Of a stretch of DNA of 59,488 nt, positions 18,090-26,983 are shown one piece after another. Both the position numbers and the translations under genes were made by a program. The DNA is from a virus. A model generated the notes under the pieces. The model saw only the letters and a list, made by a program, of their open reading frames with translations, did not search any database and was not told the DNA's origin. The DNA is taken from IMG/VR virus record IMGVR_UViG_3300032296_001520, positions 1 to 59,488 of that record. The stretch is one strand, 5' to 3'. Each line of letters starts with the position of its first letter. Within the stretch, counting starts at the first letter, position 1.

Positions 18090-20614
18090 GCGACGACGCT
18101 GGCACACTGAAGGCGCTGATGGAGGAGCTGCTGCTGCGGGAGGAGGCGCAGCAGTCTCTAGCGAAGTACATTGAATATGTGAGCGGGCTGAAGCCGCCGA
18201 AGCACATCGAATTGCTGTGTGAGAAGCTGGAAGCCGTAGCGGAAGGTAAGATTAAGCGCCTGATGATCAGTATGCCACCGGGGCATGCGAAGGCTCTGGC
18301 GCTCGATACACCGATACCGACGCCAGATGGCTGGCGCGTGATGGGCGAACTGCGTGTTGGTGATTATGTGTTTGATGAGAAGGGTGCGCCGACGCGGGTT
18401 GTTGGCGTCTCTGAGGTTTGGCGAGACCGTCCGGTGTATCGCGTGACGACGGCTGAGGGTGATGAGATTATTGCGGATGAGGCTCATGAGTGGACTGTGC
18501 GCCGCTGTCGCAAGCGCGATGTTTGGAAGACGTATGAAACAGGCGAATTGTATCGCAAGCAGGAGGAAGGGCAGCGGCCAGCGAAGGTCATGACTGCGGG
18601 AGCCCTTCAGCTGCAGCCGAAAGAATTTTTGATTCATCCGTATGTTTTGGGTTGCTGGCTTGGTGATGGAACATCGACGACGGCTCAATTTACGTCGATG
18701 GACGAAGAGATTATTGAACGCCTGCACGCGATTGAAGGTGGCGATTTAAGGATTGCGACGCAGCGCAGGGGCCGGGCGATTGCGTTTAGGATTGGTCCGA
18801 ACGGATTGATGGATCGGGAGGCGTGTCTGGCGACGCGGCTGCGTAAAATCGGCGTTATGGGTAATAAGCACATACCAGATACGTATTTCTGGGGGTCAGA
18901 AGAGCAGAGATGGGATTTGCTGCATGGCCTGATGGACACGGACGGGACGGTGAGCAAAGCGGGGCAGGCGACGTTTTATGCATCGAATGAGCGTCTAGCG
19001 CGCGATTTTCAGCAGTTAGCGTTTTCACTGGGGTTGAAACCTAAGCTGTCGTCGGGGCAGTCGAAGCTATATGGAGTTCAGCATAAAACGTGCTGGCGGG
19101 TTTCGTTTTACTCGGCGAATGCGGCTTGGTTGCCAAGGAAACGGAAGCGCGCGCGTGACGCCGATTACTATAAATATCGTCATCTGAAGTTTGAGCCCGC
19201 TGGATTTGCCGATACGGTGTGTATTGAGGTTGAGGCGGAGTCTCACCTGTTTTTGTGTGGGCGGTCGATGGTGCCGACGCATAACAGTTTCACGGCGTCG
19301 CAGCACTTTCCGGCGTGGTATTTGAGTAAATACGGGAAGAAGAACCTGATCTGCGCGACGCACACGCAGGAGCTGTCGGATAGCTTTGGTTTGAAGGTGC
19401 GTAATCTGATGAAATCGGACGAGCACAGGAAGGTTTTCCCGGAGGCTGGGATCAGTGCGGATAAGACGGCGGCTGGCGAGTGGATGACGCTGGATGATGG
19501 GTCGTATAAGGCGACCGCTGTGGGCGCGTCGGTAACGGGTCGTCGCGGTCACATGCTGATCGGGGATGATTTGCTGTCGGGGATTGAGGCGGCGGAGAGT
19601 GAGAGTCACCGCAAGAAACTCTGGGCATGGTATAACAGCGATTTCTATACGCGGCGTGTGGACGATGACACGGCGATCATCCTGATTGGGACGCGCTGGC
19701 ACTTGGGCGATCACTTCGGGATGCTGGATCAGGAAGAGCGGGACGGCACGGGCGAGAAGTGGGAGCGTGTAATCCTGCCAGCGCTGGCTTTGGAGAACGA
19801 TCCTCTGGGAAGAGAGCCGGGCGAGGCGTTGTGGGAGTCGCAGTTTAGCCGAGAGAACCTTGAGAAGATCCGGCAGCGCTCATCGACGACGGCGCGGATG
19901 TGGTCGTCGTTGTATCAGCAGAACCCGGTGGTGGATTCGGGCGGCATTATTGACGGAACGTGGTTTAAGTGGTGGCGGCAGCCTGAGCCGCCGAAAATCC
20001 AGTATGTCATTCAGGCATGGGATACGGCGCTGACGGCGAATAAAACTTCCGCATATAGCGCGAGCACGACGTGGGGCGTGTTTGAGGACGATAACGGAAT
20101 TCCGAATATCATATTGCTATCGGCATGGCGGGATCGGGCTGAATGGCCAGTGCTGCGGCGGATGGTGCAGCGAATGGCGAATGATTACCGAGACGATAAC
20201 TATAAGCTGCCGATTAAGCCGAAGTCTGGGCGCAAGCCGGATACGATTTTGGTAGAGGCTAAGGCGAACGGGCAGATGCTGATCTTGGATCTCGCGAGGG
20301 CGGGGATTGTGGCGACGCCGTTTAACCCAGATAAGCACGGCGATAAGATTGCGCGCGTTCGGTTAGTCACGGATTTGATTGAGAACGGGCGGGTATGGCT
20401 TCCGGCAGTAGGCCCGACGTATCAGCAGTTGCGGAAATGGGCTGAGGAATTTTTGCAGCAGTGCGTGCAGTTCCCGGCTGCGGATTCGCGTGACTGGGTG
20501 GACACGATGACGATGGCGCTGTTGAGGATTAAACAGTCGGGCTGGGTCTCGAATACGGAAAACCCGTATGAGGAGGTTTATGATACGCCAAGAGAGGCTG
20601 TCGCGTTTTATTGA
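18086..20614 (+). CDS. terL: Terminase large subunit precursor with intein, 842 aa
   Basis: ATPase and nuclease that packages DNA through the portal. The N-extein ends in Walker A MPPGHAK (residues 63-69). An intein (70-400) interrupts it. The C-extein starts S401 FTASQ and continues with Walker B-type HMLIGDDLLSG, RWHLGDHFG, and a C-terminal RNase H-like nuclease (QAWDTALTANKTSAYS and DTILVEAKANGQ). Without the intein the protein would be 511 residues, normal for the family. GTG start with GTGA overlap. Packaging should need splicing, since Walker A is split. Confidence 0.95.
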   Translation: MSDDAGTLKALMEELLLREEAQQSLAKYIEYVSGLKPPKHIELLCEKLEAVAEGKIKRLMISMPPGHAKALALDTPIPTPDGWRVMGELRVGDYVFDEKGAPTRVVGVSEVWRDRPVYRVTTAEGDEIIADEAHEWTVRRCRKRDVWKTYETGELYRKQEEGQRPAKVMTAGALQLQPKEFLIHPYVLGCWLGDGTSTTAQFTSMDEEIIERLHAIEGGDLRIATQRRGRAIAFRIGPNGLMDREACLATRLRKIGVMGNKHIPDTYFWGSEEQRWDLLHGLMDTDGTVSKAGQATFYASNERLARDFQQLAFSLGLKPKLSSGQSKLYGVQHKTCWRVSFYSANAAWLPRKRKRARDADYYKYRHLKFEPAGFADTVCIEVEAESHLFLCGRSMVPTHNSFTASQHFPAWYLSKYGKKNLICATHTQELSDSFGLKVRNLMKSDEHRKVFPEAGISADKTAAGEWMTLDDGSYKATAVGASVTGRRGHMLIGDDLLSGIEAAESESHRKKLWAWYNSDFYTRRVDDDTAIILIGTRWHLGDHFGMLDQEERDGTGEKWERVILPALALENDPLGREPGEALWESQFSRENLEKIRQRSSTTARMWSSLYQQNPVVDSGGIIDGTWFKWWRQPEPPKIQYVIQAWDTALTANKTSAYSASTTWGVFEDDNGIPNIILLSAWRDRAEWPVLRRMVQRMANDYRDDNYKLPIKPKSGRKPDTILVEAKANGQMLILDLARAGIVATPFNPDKHGDKIARVRLVTDLIENGRVWLPAVGPTYQQLRKWAEEFLQQCVQFPAADSRDWVDTMTMALLRIKQSGWVSNTENPYEEVYDTPREAVAFY
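18293..19285 (+). mobile_element. Class 3-type intein with LAGLIDADG endonuclease, 331 aa
   Basis: Inserted between Lys69 and Ser401 of the terminase Walker A. It begins ALALDTPIPTPDGW, with Ala rather than Cys or Ser first. Block B reads AHEWTV (H134, W136), block F TVCIEVE (C379) and the end PTHN (T398, N400). The W, C and T at these block positions form the WCT signature of class 3 inteins, in which the block F Cys starts splicing. Two LAGLIDADG motifs, YVLGCWLGDG (186-195) and LLHGLMDTDG (278-287), indicate a homing endonuclease. Confidence 0.9.
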
Positions 20615-20645
20615 CGCCTTAAATGACACGTGATAGGAAGACGAA

Positions 20646-23027
20646 ATGGCTAGAAAACCAACCACGCTTGAAGACACGCTTCGACCAGCCTTTGAAGGCA
20701 TTGGCGGCGTTGATGTTGACATGCCAAGCGAGGGTATTGAGTTTGAACTGGACGAGGCAGAGCCGCAGATGGTGGACGGCGCTGAGGTTGTGGAGACCGA
20801 AGACGGCGGCGTTGAAATTAATTTCGATCCAGACACCGACCTGCCAGAAGAACCGGAGTTCTGTGCGAATCTGGCGCTCTACATGGACGATATGGACTTG
20901 AATTCGCTGGCCGAGATGTTGCTCAGTGGCGTTGAAGAGGATCGCCAGTCGCGTAGTGACTGGGAAGCAACGATGTCTGAAGGCATTAAGTTAATGGGCC
21001 TGAAGATGGAGGATCGGCAGACGCCGTTTAAGGGCGCTTGCGGTGTATTTGACCCACTCTTGGCGGAGGCTGTGGTGCGCTGGCAGGCGGTGGCTTGTGG
21101 GGAGCTATTGCCAGCCGGCGGCCCGGTTAAAACGCAGATTGTTGGGGTTGCGAATGAGCAGTTGGAGGCTCAGGCGTCGCGCGTTCAGCAGTTTATGAAC
21201 CTCTATTTGACGGATCTCGCCCCAGAATTCTATGAAGAATTCGACCAGATGCTATTATGGCTGCCTCTGGTGGGTTCGACGTTCAAGAAGACGTATCAGG
21301 ATCGCCTACTGGGCCGCCCGGTGAGTCGGTTTGTGCTCTCGGATAACTTTATCGTGGCCTATAACACGACGGATTTAACGACTTCGCCGCGCTTCTGCCA
21401 CATTACGCCAATGACGCGCCGCAATTTCAGGCTTGCTCAGCTGGCTGGCGTGTATCGCGACATTGATATTGGTGACCCGCAGGGGGATGATGGCAGCCAG
21501 ACTCCGATACAGGCGGAAATTGATGGGGTGCAGGGTGTTGAACCGGGCGCAGAGGGAACTGAAGAGTATCGCATTTACGAAGTCTATGCGGATTTAAATT
21601 TAGTTGGCTTTGAGAATGAAAATGGCATTCCTCTGCCGTATATTGTTTCGATTGAAGAGGGCAGCCGGAAGGTTCTGTCGATTTACCGGAACTATCAAGA
21701 GGACGATATCACGTTTCAGCGTGAGGATTGCTTCACCCACTATAAGTTTATTCCCGGCTTGGGCTTCTATGGTCTTGGCTATGCTCACTTGCTGGGCAAT
21801 TCAGCAAAAACCGCGACGGCAATTCGTCGCCAGCTGATTGATGCTGGCACACTGAATAACTTTCCGGGCGGCTTGCGCGTCAAAGGCATGAAGATCGAGG
21901 ACAATAATATTGGGATTGGCCCGACTGAGTTCCGCGAGATTGATACGGGCGGCCTGCCGATTCAGAACGCGATCATGACGATGCCCTATAAAGAGCCGTC
22001 TGGTGTAGCTCTTTCATTGCTGAAGGAAACTTATGAGAGTGCGCGCAATCTTGCTAACACGGCAGAGATTGCCGTGGGTGAAGGCCGACAGGATGCGCCA
22101 GTCGGAACGACTGTTGCTCTTATAGAAGCGGCGACCAGACTGCAATCTGCCACGCTTAAGAGGGTTCGCAAGGCGTTTAGCCGCGAGCTAAAAAAGATTG
22201 CCAATCTGTTTGGCAGATATCTCCCTAATGAGCCATATCCGTTTCCGGTTCGCGGCGGAATGTCCGCTATCATGCGGCAGGACTTCGAGAATAACATCGA
22301 TGTTATCCCGGTCAGCGATCCTAATGTTTCGTCTTCGGCTCAGCGCATGATGCGGGCGGAAGCCCTTCTTCGCTTCGCCACGCAGCAGCCTGACCAGCAT
22401 AATATCCGCGAAGCATATAAGCAGATGTATGTTGAGATGGGTATTCCGCAGGAAAAGATTGAACTCCTCATTCGGCCTGAAGAGCGGCGCGCACAGCCGC
22501 TGGACCCTCTAACGGAGAACCAGAACGCGATCATGGGAATGCCTTTGGTGGCTGGCGCATATCAGGATCACGACGCGCATATCGCCTCACACGCCCCGAT
22601 TGCAGCTGAAAACCCATCCCTTCAGGCGCATATCAATGAGCACTTGGCGTTAAAAATGCGAGCTCAGGTAGAGCAGATTATTGGGCAGCCTCTTCCGCCT
22701 CCGGGCCAGCCATTGCCACCGCAGATTGAAAATCAGATTGCGGTCATGGTTGCACAGGCGATGCAGCAGCTTGCTCCGCTGTATAAGCCGCAGGAGCAGC
22801 CAGATCCATATCTTGAGATCGAGCAAGCGAAGATAGCTCAGAAGCAGGAGAAGGCTCAGACCGACGCAGAGTCGAGAGAGCGCGTTGCTGAAATCACAGC
22901 GGCGGCTGACATGGCTGATACTGCAGCTCGAGAACGGACGGCAACGCTTCGAGTATTTGCCGATCTGGCAGATAATCCTGCACCACCTGAACCATACTCA
23001 ATTGAATTTATTGGAGGTCAACAATGA
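20646..23027 (+). CDS. Portal protein, 793 aa
   Basis: Long portal of podovirus type following the large terminase, with AGGAAG before ATG. An acidic N-terminal 100 residues precede the core (TPFKGACGVFDPLLAEAVVR, SRFVLSDNFIVAYNTTDLT, and GLGFYGLGYAHLLGNSAKTA, the last including the membrane-like helix region). The C-terminal 100 residues are Gln/Glu-rich and helical, like barrel extensions. It forms the ring through which DNA enters and leaves the head. The identification relies on order, length and pattern. Confidence 0.85.
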   Translation: MARKPTTLEDTLRPAFEGIGGVDVDMPSEGIEFELDEAEPQMVDGAEVVETEDGGVEINFDPDTDLPEEPEFCANLALYMDDMDLNSLAEMLLSGVEEDRQSRSDWEATMSEGIKLMGLKMEDRQTPFKGACGVFDPLLAEAVVRWQAVACGELLPAGGPVKTQIVGVANEQLEAQASRVQQFMNLYLTDLAPEFYEEFDQMLLWLPLVGSTFKKTYQDRLLGRPVSRFVLSDNFIVAYNTTDLTTSPRFCHITPMTRRNFRLAQLAGVYRDIDIGDPQGDDGSQTPIQAEIDGVQGVEPGAEGTEEYRIYEVYADLNLVGFENENGIPLPYIVSIEEGSRKVLSIYRNYQEDDITFQREDCFTHYKFIPGLGFYGLGYAHLLGNSAKTATAIRRQLIDAGTLNNFPGGLRVKGMKIEDNNIGIGPTEFREIDTGGLPIQNAIMTMPYKEPSGVALSLLKETYESARNLANTAEIAVGEGRQDAPVGTTVALIEAATRLQSATLKRVRKAFSRELKKIANLFGRYLPNEPYPFPVRGGMSAIMRQDFENNIDVIPVSDPNVSSSAQRMMRAEALLRFATQQPDQHNIREAYKQMYVEMGIPQEKIELLIRPEERRAQPLDPLTENQNAIMGMPLVAGAYQDHDAHIASHAPIAAENPSLQAHINEHLALKMRAQVEQIIGQPLPPPGQPLPPQIENQIAVMVAQAMQQLAPLYKPQEQPDPYLEIEQAKIAQKQEKAQTDAESRERVAEITAAADMADTAARERTATLRVFADLADNPAPPEPYSIEFIGGQQ

Positions 23028-23476
23028 AGATGACTGATTTGCGGGCAAAGGCTCGCGCTATTTTTGGGTCTGCGATTGCCGAGCCCATGCCAAAACAGCC
23101 GAACGGCGCAAAGGCGCTGCAGGAGCGAGCGAACGCGCGCCCAATCCCGACCTACAAGGTTGGTGGCGCTGTGAAAAAGCCGACGCCTCCGGGGCCGACC
23201 GCTGCTGAGCGCGAGGCTGCGAGGCGGCAGAATGAAAGCCTCAAGAAGGCTAAGGTCACGAAGAAGGAGGGCGAGGTTATTAATAGCGCCAATCGTTCCG
23301 AGGGTGGCATGAAGAAGGGTGGCAAAGTCGGCGCGTATGCTGACGGCGGCAAGGTAATGGATGAGCGCATCGCGGCGCGCATGGCTGCTGGAAATTATAA
23401 GAGTGGTGGCGAGCCGAAAAAACCCGTCAAGCGGGCCGCCGGTGGCGCTGGCAAGACTCGCAAGGGGATGTGCTGA
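23024..23476 (+). CDS. Basic Gly/Lys-rich phage protein, 150 aa
   Basis: MKMTDLRAKARAIFGSAIAE start, ATGA overlap with the portal and GGAGGT upstream. The C-terminal half has GGxVxxYADGGKV-like and GGAGKTRKGMC segments, typical of small basic virion-module proteins of podoviruses. May bind DNA or the portal; unproven. Confidence 0.7.
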   Translation: MKMTDLRAKARAIFGSAIAEPMPKQPNGAKALQERANARPIPTYKVGGAVKKPTPPGPTAAEREAARRQNESLKKAKVTKKEGEVINSANRSEGGMKKGGKVGAYADGGKVMDERIAARMAAGNYKSGGEPKKPVKRAAGGAGKTRKGMC

Positions 23477-23724
23477 TGAACAAACGCGGCTGCTCAGTCA
23501 AAGCTTATGGCGACGTGATTAAGAAGGCTGCTGGCGGTAAGGTTCAAACCTCTGCCGATACGGCCCGCAAGCTGGCCACTGAAATGGGAGGCATGAGGGC
23601 GGGGGGCAAGCCTGTGAAGAAAGCCAAGGGTGGGGCAGGTAAGGTTCGTAAGGGCATGATGTCCCCATCTGGTAAGATGCTCCAGCCTGTGAAGCCGAAG
23701 TCTGGTCTGGGGTCTTCTTTCTAA
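23476..23724 (+). CDS. Basic Gly/Lys-rich phage protein, 82 aa
   Basis: Starts MNKRGCSVKAYGDVIKKAAG. Contains GGAGKVRKGMM, matching the tail of the preceding gene, so the two probably arose by duplication. Predicted disordered and strongly basic. The ATG overlaps the previous stop. Confidence 0.7.
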   Translation: MNKRGCSVKAYGDVIKKAAGGKVQTSADTARKLATEMGGMRAGGKPVKKAKGGAGKVRKGMMSPSGKMLQPVKPKSGLGSSF

Positions 23725-23912
23725 TGCCAAGTCGGTCGAAGCGGCAGTTCAGGATGATGGCCGCCGCTTCGGCCAGCCCCGCCTTTGCCAAGAAGGTTGG
23801 TGTATCGACGAAAGTCGCAAAAGAATTCCACGCGAAAGATCGCGGGCAATCATATAAAAAACTACCGGAGACAAAAAATGAGCGCACAGGAACTAAGTCG
23901 CAGAGCGGTTGA
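23724..23912 (+). CDS. Small basic conserved protein, 62 aa
   Basis: MPSRSKRQFRMMAAASASPA, then KVAKEFHAKDRGQSYKKLPE. This MPSxSKxQxRxM...KVAKEFxxKD pattern recurs in phage structural modules and resembles DUF3008-like proteins. Role unknown. Overlaps both neighbours. Confidence 0.7.
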   Translation: MPSRSKRQFRMMAAASASPAFAKKVGVSTKVAKEFHAKDRGQSYKKLPETKNERTGTKSQSG

Positions 23913-24159
23913 GCGCATAGTTGAACTGCGGGACCGCGCCACAGAATACAGTTTAAATGCACGTTTTAGGCCGTCAACCTACGGGGATAGCTACATCCCT
24001 GCCGTGTCGGCGGAGGAGATTGCTCTTCAGGTTTTGGAGGGGAATGCGTTGGTACGCGGATATACGGCTGCAATAGCTGCGATCAACGATGAATATAAGC
24101 GTATGATGCAGCCAGATGAAGACAAGAAACCGGAGCAAGAAAGAGGGAGTCATTACTAA
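23878..24159 (+). CDS. Hypothetical protein, 93 aa
   Basis: Starts MSAQELSRRAVERIVELRDR after CCGGAGAC. Two helices around LQVLEGNALVRGYTAAIAAI. Stop overlaps the co-chaperonin start by TAATG. No family recognised. Confidence 0.7.
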   Translation: MSAQELSRRAVERIVELRDRATEYSLNARFRPSTYGDSYIPAVSAEEIALQVLEGNALVRGYTAAIAAINDEYKRMMQPDEDKKPEQERGSHY

Positions 24160-24617
24160 TGAGCATGAGTAATATTGAGCCGCACGAAGAAGAGCTTGCT
24201 AAGCAGCTTATCGATGAGCAATTCGTGGACATTACTGGCCAGCCGTTTGATATGCGGCCAGCTGGCTATCTGGTGGCTGTTAAGATCTATGTGCGGCCAG
24301 AAGAGCTGAAAACGATTACGCAGGATGACGGCACGGAAGTGACTCTGTACCTGCCTGACGCGGTGCGCGCCGAGGATAAATACTCTTCGGTTTCTGCGTT
24401 GGTTTGTGCCGTTGGGCCTGAGGCCTATCAAGGAGAGAAGTTTGAACGATCTGGACCTTGGTGCAAAGTTGGCGACTGGATCTTAATTCCACGCTACGAA
24501 TCAACGATGGTTTCTTATCGCGGAGTCGCAATGGCGCTTCTACCTGATGATCGCGTCATGGCGGTTATTTCTGGTCCAGAAGATGTCACGTCAGGCAAGT
24601 ACGCTGGCAATTTTTAA
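24159..24617 (+). CDS. GroES-like co-chaperonin, 152 aa
   Basis: Matches the Cpn10 plan: an N-terminal strand (GYLVAVKIYVRPEE), a charged mobile-loop-like region (residues about 55-75), then VCAVGPEAYQG, KVGDWILIPRYES and a C-terminal strand VMAVISGP. GroES proteins cap GroEL and set its folding chamber; phage T4 gp31 replaces host GroES for capsid folding. It lies just before scaffold and capsid genes, so a capsid-folding role is likely. It is longer than the roughly 97-residue host GroES. Confidence 0.75.
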   Translation: MSMSNIEPHEEELAKQLIDEQFVDITGQPFDMRPAGYLVAVKIYVRPEELKTITQDDGTEVTLYLPDAVRAEDKYSSVSALVCAVGPEAYQGEKFERSGPWCKVGDWILIPRYESTMVSYRGVAMALLPDDRVMAVISGPEDVTSGKYAGNF

Positions 24618-24627
24618 GGAGTAGAGC

Positions 24628-25671
24628 ATGTCAGAAGACACAGAAATTTCAGAACTTCCGTTGACCGAAGATGGTCCAACTGAAGATGTGGACATTGAAA
24701 TCACCGAAGAGGATCTTGGTGAAAGCTTGGCCGATTATCAGGAAAGCGAACCTGAAGAACAGGAGCCTGAACAGGAGCCTGAAGAAGCGGTCGTCGAAGA
24801 GGAGTCTGAAGAGGAGGAGGCTCCGAAACGTAAACGCTCACCTGAAAAGCGTATAGCCGAACTGGCGCGTAAGGCGGCTGACGCCGAACGACGAGCGCAG
24901 GAGGCTGAGGCAAAAATTCAGCAGGTCGAGCAGCAACGCCATCAATCTGATCTGGCGATGATGACGCACTATGAGCAGCGCCTTCACGGTCGTGCAGAAG
25001 AGGTGAAGCGTCAGCTTATTGACGCTCACTCCATTGGGGATAGTGAACGAATCGTTGAGCTCCAAGGTGAGTTTTTCAAGCTTCAATCTGATCTTAATCA
25101 GATCGACTCATGGAAGGCGCAGCAGGAGCTTAACGCGCCTCAGCCCAAGCAGGCAGCCGAGGCTCAGGCGCGTCAAGTAGAGGGGCAGCCTCAGCCAACT
25201 CTGGAGCCTCGCACGGCCAACTGGATACAAAAGAACCCTTGGTTTCAGCCAAACTCAAGCGACTTTGATCCTGAAATGCACGAGGAAGCTACGATTTATG
25301 CCCGCCGAATTGAACGGCGTTATCGCTCTGAGGGAAGAGAGGATGAAATTGGCGGAGTTGATTATTTCACGGAGATTGATCGTCACATGCAAATTGAGTT
25401 TCCTGACGCATTTAGCGAGCGATCAACTCCATCGAAAAAGGTTCCTCCAATGAGTCGTCAATCGAATGTCGCCCCCGTTGGGCGAAGTGCAAATCCGGGG
25501 CAGCCGGCAAAGAATACCAAGTCGATCCGGCTGACGGCTGACCAACGGCGCATGGCGCATCAGTTGGCGCAATCAGGGGCTATTAAAAACGCAAAGGGTG
25601 GCCGGATGACTGAGGTGGAGGCGGAAAAATATTACGCCGTTCACATGATGAAACAAAATAAAGGAGCATAA
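24628..25671 (+). CDS. Scaffolding-like protein, 347 aa
   Basis: Position before the capsid gene, a very acidic N-terminus (residues about 20-70 with EPEQEPEE and EEESEEEE), then a long coiled coil (about 75-160, AELARKAADAERRAQEAEAK) and a basic C-terminus. Phage scaffold proteins have this build; the basic tail binds capsid protein. Residues around WIQKNPWFQPNSSDFDPEMH are a conserved spot in this type. AAGGAG lies upstream. Confidence 0.75.
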   Translation: MSEDTEISELPLTEDGPTEDVDIEITEEDLGESLADYQESEPEEQEPEQEPEEAVVEEESEEEEAPKRKRSPEKRIAELARKAADAERRAQEAEAKIQQVEQQRHQSDLAMMTHYEQRLHGRAEEVKRQLIDAHSIGDSERIVELQGEFFKLQSDLNQIDSWKAQQELNAPQPKQAAEAQARQVEGQPQPTLEPRTANWIQKNPWFQPNSSDFDPEMHEEATIYARRIERRYRSEGREDEIGGVDYFTEIDRHMQIEFPDAFSERSTPSKKVPPMSRQSNVAPVGRSANPGQPAKNTKSIRLTADQRRMAHQLAQSGAIKNAKGGRMTEVEAEKYYAVHMMKQNKGA

Positions 25672-25673
25672 TA

Positions 25674-26153
25674 ATGGCACGAGCATCAAGAGTCTCGCAG
25701 AGCCGAGCAGCAGAATCACGCGAGTCGGGGATGCGCAAGCGCCCTGAAACTCACTTCCAGTCCAAGCTTTACGTTCCCAAGGACAAGATCCCCTCAGGGA
25801 TGACGTACGCTTGGGTTCGCGAGTCAACCCTCAATGAGCCCGATCCAGACAACATGACAGATCGCATGATCAGGGGGTGGTCTCCCGTCCCTGCATCTCG
25901 TCACCCTGAGATGGTGCCCCCTCCCCTTCCGGGCTACGAAGGCTTGGAGGTTCAGGTTATTCGTCGCGGAGGCCTAATGCTGTGCGAATGCCCTGAGCAT
26001 GAAGTTCGAGAGCGCAATGAAGATCGCGATCTGGAAAACATTGAAACACTGCAAGACGTGGCATGGACTGGTCAGAGCGACCCGAACCTACCTCGTTTTG
26101 AAGATAAGGATAGCGGTGTCGGGTTTGAGCGTGTCACATCGTTTAAGGACTAA
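25674..26153 (+). CDS. Conserved virion-module protein, 159 aa
   Basis: MARASRVSQSRAAESRESGM start with AAAGGAG upstream. Contains KIPSGMTYAWVRESTLNEPD and RRGGLMLCECPEHEVRERNE, patterns seen in podovirus genes beside the capsid. Function unknown; last gene before the terminator. Confidence 0.7.
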   Translation: MARASRVSQSRAAESRESGMRKRPETHFQSKLYVPKDKIPSGMTYAWVRESTLNEPDPDNMTDRMIRGWSPVPASRHPEMVPPPLPGYEGLEVQVIRRGGLMLCECPEHEVRERNEDRDLENIETLQDVAWTGQSDPNLPRFEDKDSGVGFERVTSFKD

Positions 26154-26163
26154 GCTCCGGTCG

Positions 26164-26227
26164 CGGCGGGGGCTTGCTCCCGCCGTGCCCAACTGCCCCG
26201 CTCTGGTGACGGGGAGGGGTCTTTTTA
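26164..26227 (+). terminator. Hairpin terminator
   Basis: Two hairpins: CGGCGGG/CCCGCCG (26164-26170 with 26179-26185) and CCCCG/CGGGG (26196-26200 with 26210-26214), the latter followed by GGGGTCTTTTTATT. The T-run makes this a plausible intrinsic terminator for the packaging and portal genes. Confidence 0.7.
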
Positions 26228-26234
26228 TTCTGAG

Positions 26235-26263
26235 TTGACATTAATTTAATAATTAGATAGCAT
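26235..26263 (+). promoter_or_regulatory. Capsid promoter
   Basis: Perfect TTGACA (26235-26240), 17-nt AT-rich spacer, TAGCAT (26258-26263). Directly after the terminator and 124 nt before the decoration protein start. It should give separate, strong expression of the capsid genes. The leader between (26264-26386) contains two copies of CCGTAACGTA at about 26278 and 26337. Confidence 0.7.
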
Positions 26264-26386
26264 TTTGAAATTCGATGGCCGTAACGTATCGCGCCAACAC
26301 GATTGTGGTCACGTACCCACAGAAAATTGTCGATTGCCGTAACGTACCGGCAGAAACCACCATTAACTTTAGCATGGAGAAACCGT

Positions 26387-26983
26387 ATGTCTATCGGAAC
26401 GAATGCGCCCAATGGTTTTCAGCCGGTCAGGAAACTTGACGGCTCTGCTTGGACTGGCGCGACAAATTCTTATCAAATTGCCAATGCTTATGCGACAGCG
26501 CTGTATCGTGGAGATCCTGTCACGATTCTTGCGGATGGTACGCTTGGCGTTGGCGTTGCTGGCGCGGCTTGCGTTGGCGTGTTCTGGGGTGTTAAGTTTA
26601 TCGACAACACAGGCCGTGTCCGCTTCGAGAATTTCTGGCCTGGCAATCCGGGCGTGCTCACTGGCTCGACTGTGGAGGCTCTTGTAATTGACGACCCGGA
26701 CACCGTGTTCTCAGTTCAGGAAACCAACAACCTCGGCGCTGCGGGCACGAACCTGACTCTCGCGGATGTTGGCCTCAACATCAACTTCTTGTACACTGCT
26801 GGAACGCCAGCAACTGGCAACTCGGCTGTTTCTATCGACAACACCACAGATGCGGTTACAAGCACGTTGAACTGCAAGATCCTTTCGCTTGATCCAACAC
26901 CGGGCAACGCCGTCGGGGCTTTTGCCAACTGGCTCGTTATCTTTAACAACCACCGTTACCGCTCCGGCATTGCTGGCGTCTAA
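26387..26983 (+). CDS. Capsid-associated (decoration-type) protein, 198 aa
   Basis: Starts MSIGTNAPNGFQPVRKLDGS after TGGAGAAA. Beta-rich and Gly/Ala-rich, with FENFWPGNPGVLTGSTVEAL. The position directly before the capsid gene and the composition fit a head decoration protein. The similar NAxGFxPVRxxxG start is known to me from podovirus head genes. Function inferred. Confidence 0.65.
   Translation: MSIGTNAPNGFQPVRKLDGSAWTGATNSYQIANAYATALYRGDPVTILADGTLGVGVAGAACVGVFWGVKFIDNTGRVRFENFWPGNPGVLTGSTVEALVIDDPDTVFSVQETNNLGAAGTNLTLADVGLNINFLYTAGTPATGNSAVSIDNTTDAVTSTLNCKILSLDPTPGNAVGAFANWLVIFNNHRYRSGIAGV

Noticed and set aside
17250-20338. Long minus-strand open frames opposite the terminase genes (up to 247 codons)
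   Set aside because: Antisense shadows of a GC-rich gene, with His/Arg/Leu/Pro-rich products, no ribosome sites and overlap with well-recognised terminase sequence.
26275-26440. 54-codon ORF MAVTYRANTIVV in the capsid leader
   Set aside because: No ribosome site and it overlaps the decoration protein start by more than 50 nt. The repeated CCGTAACGTA motif explains its apparent pattern.
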